Part shown: positions 6,691-6,910 of the stretch, piece by piece
Layout of the letters: the number at the start of each line of letters is the position of its first letter
Position numbering within the stretch: the stretch's first letter is position 1
Notes under the pieces: generated by a model
Database searches by the model: none
The model's input: the letters and a program-made list of their open reading frames with translations, nothing else
Told to the model about the DNA's origin: nothing
Translations under genes and position numbers: made by a program
NCBI GenBank assembly: GCA_018813405.1
Contig: JAHJBW010000178.1
Location: forward strand, 1 to 6,910
DNA from: Candidatus Margulisiibacteriota bacterium
GTDB taxonomy: Bacteria; Margulisbacteria; WOR-1; XYC2-FULL-46-14; JAHJBW01
DNA length: 6,910 bases
Direction: 5' to 3'

Positions 6691-6910
6691 TGGCAAAAAT
6701 AAAAAAAATCGATACCGACCGCATAAAAAAGATGCTCCAGGGAAAGATAAACTTTGACAAAAGATCTTATACCGATCAATTTAGCTTGCAAACCACCGAA
6801 TTTTGGAACCAGGTCTTTGTTGATGGCGAGCGGAGAGGACGCGAGTATTTTGATTGGTACTACAGGAATAATCCGGCCGGTTTGGCCGAAATGTACGTGG
6901 CCTTATCAGA
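6690..6910 (+). CDS. Probable GNAT-family acyltransferase, N-terminal part (partial)
   Basis: An open frame starts at ATG 6690, overlapping the previous stop by one base (TAATG), and runs off the window after 73 complete codons. It opens with a lysine-rich stretch (MAKIKKIDTDRIKKM). Further on come FWNQVF, then YFDWYYRNNPAG, then YVALS. The pattern of an aromatic-rich helix with W-x-Y-x-x-N-P-x-G followed by a first beta strand is typical of the start of GNAT-like acetyl/acyltransferases found in polysaccharide loci. The acyl-CoA/ACP-binding loop and active site would lie beyond the edge. No strong ribosome-binding site precedes it, so translation probably depends on coupling to the ACP gene. 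If the call is right, it could transfer the acyl chain from the neighbouring ACP to an amino sugar. That role is inferred from context. Confidence 0.55.
   Translation, partial: MAKIKKIDTDRIKKMLQGKINFDKRSYTDQFSLQTTEFWNQVFVDGERRGREYFDWYYRNNPAGLAEMYVALS

Noticed and set aside
1..6910. Mobile element, CRISPR array, tRNA or rRNA
   Set aside because: No transposase or integrase motifs, long terminal repeats, regularly spaced repeats or RNA-gene sequence patterns were seen. Coding sequence fills nearly all of the window.

Overview
The window is a compact, all-plus-strand stretch of a bacterial surface-polysaccharide (O-antigen, capsule or exopolysaccharide) locus. It holds seven complete genes and a partial gene at each edge. 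Base composition is moderate and ATG starts dominate. Several starts have recognisable Shine-Dalgarno sequences, and genes are packed with ATGA or TAATG overlaps. Nothing seen identifies the species. A free-living bacterium with an O-antigen-type envelope pathway is the most that can be inferred. No RNA genes, mobile elements, CRISPR arrays or convincing terminators were seen, and no gap between genes exceeds about 55 bases.

Left part (1-2633), glycan assembly: the C-terminal end of a probable polysaccharide deacetylase-family protein overlaps a GT4-type glycosyltransferase (168-1262). That gene is followed six bases later by a polytopic membrane protein of the O-antigen ligase/polymerase (Wzy_C) type (1269-2633).

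Right part (2689-6910), an acyl-group module: an FkbH-like HAD-IIIC protein, a ketoacyl-ACP synthase III with an intact Cys-His-Asn triad, a 75-residue acyl carrier protein, a FabG-like short-chain reductase, a second and different 98-residue acyl carrier protein, and the start of a probable GNAT-fold acyltransferase. From the KAS III gene onward all junctions overlap or nearly touch, so these genes look translationally coupled. The 55-base and 48-base gaps before the FkbH-like and KAS III genes are the only breaks, and each carries a weak promoter candidate.

Working model (inference): the FkbH-like protein loads a glyceryl-type unit, or another phosphorylated three-carbon unit, onto one carrier protein. 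The KAS III performs one condensation, the reductase makes a hydroxyacyl-ACP, and the GNAT-like protein at the right edge or another transferase moves the acyl group to an amino sugar of the glycan built by the left-hand genes. FkbH, ACP and KAS III partnerships are established in tetronate-type polyketide pathways. Their use here without a modular PKS, next to glycan assembly genes, is the most interesting part of the window.
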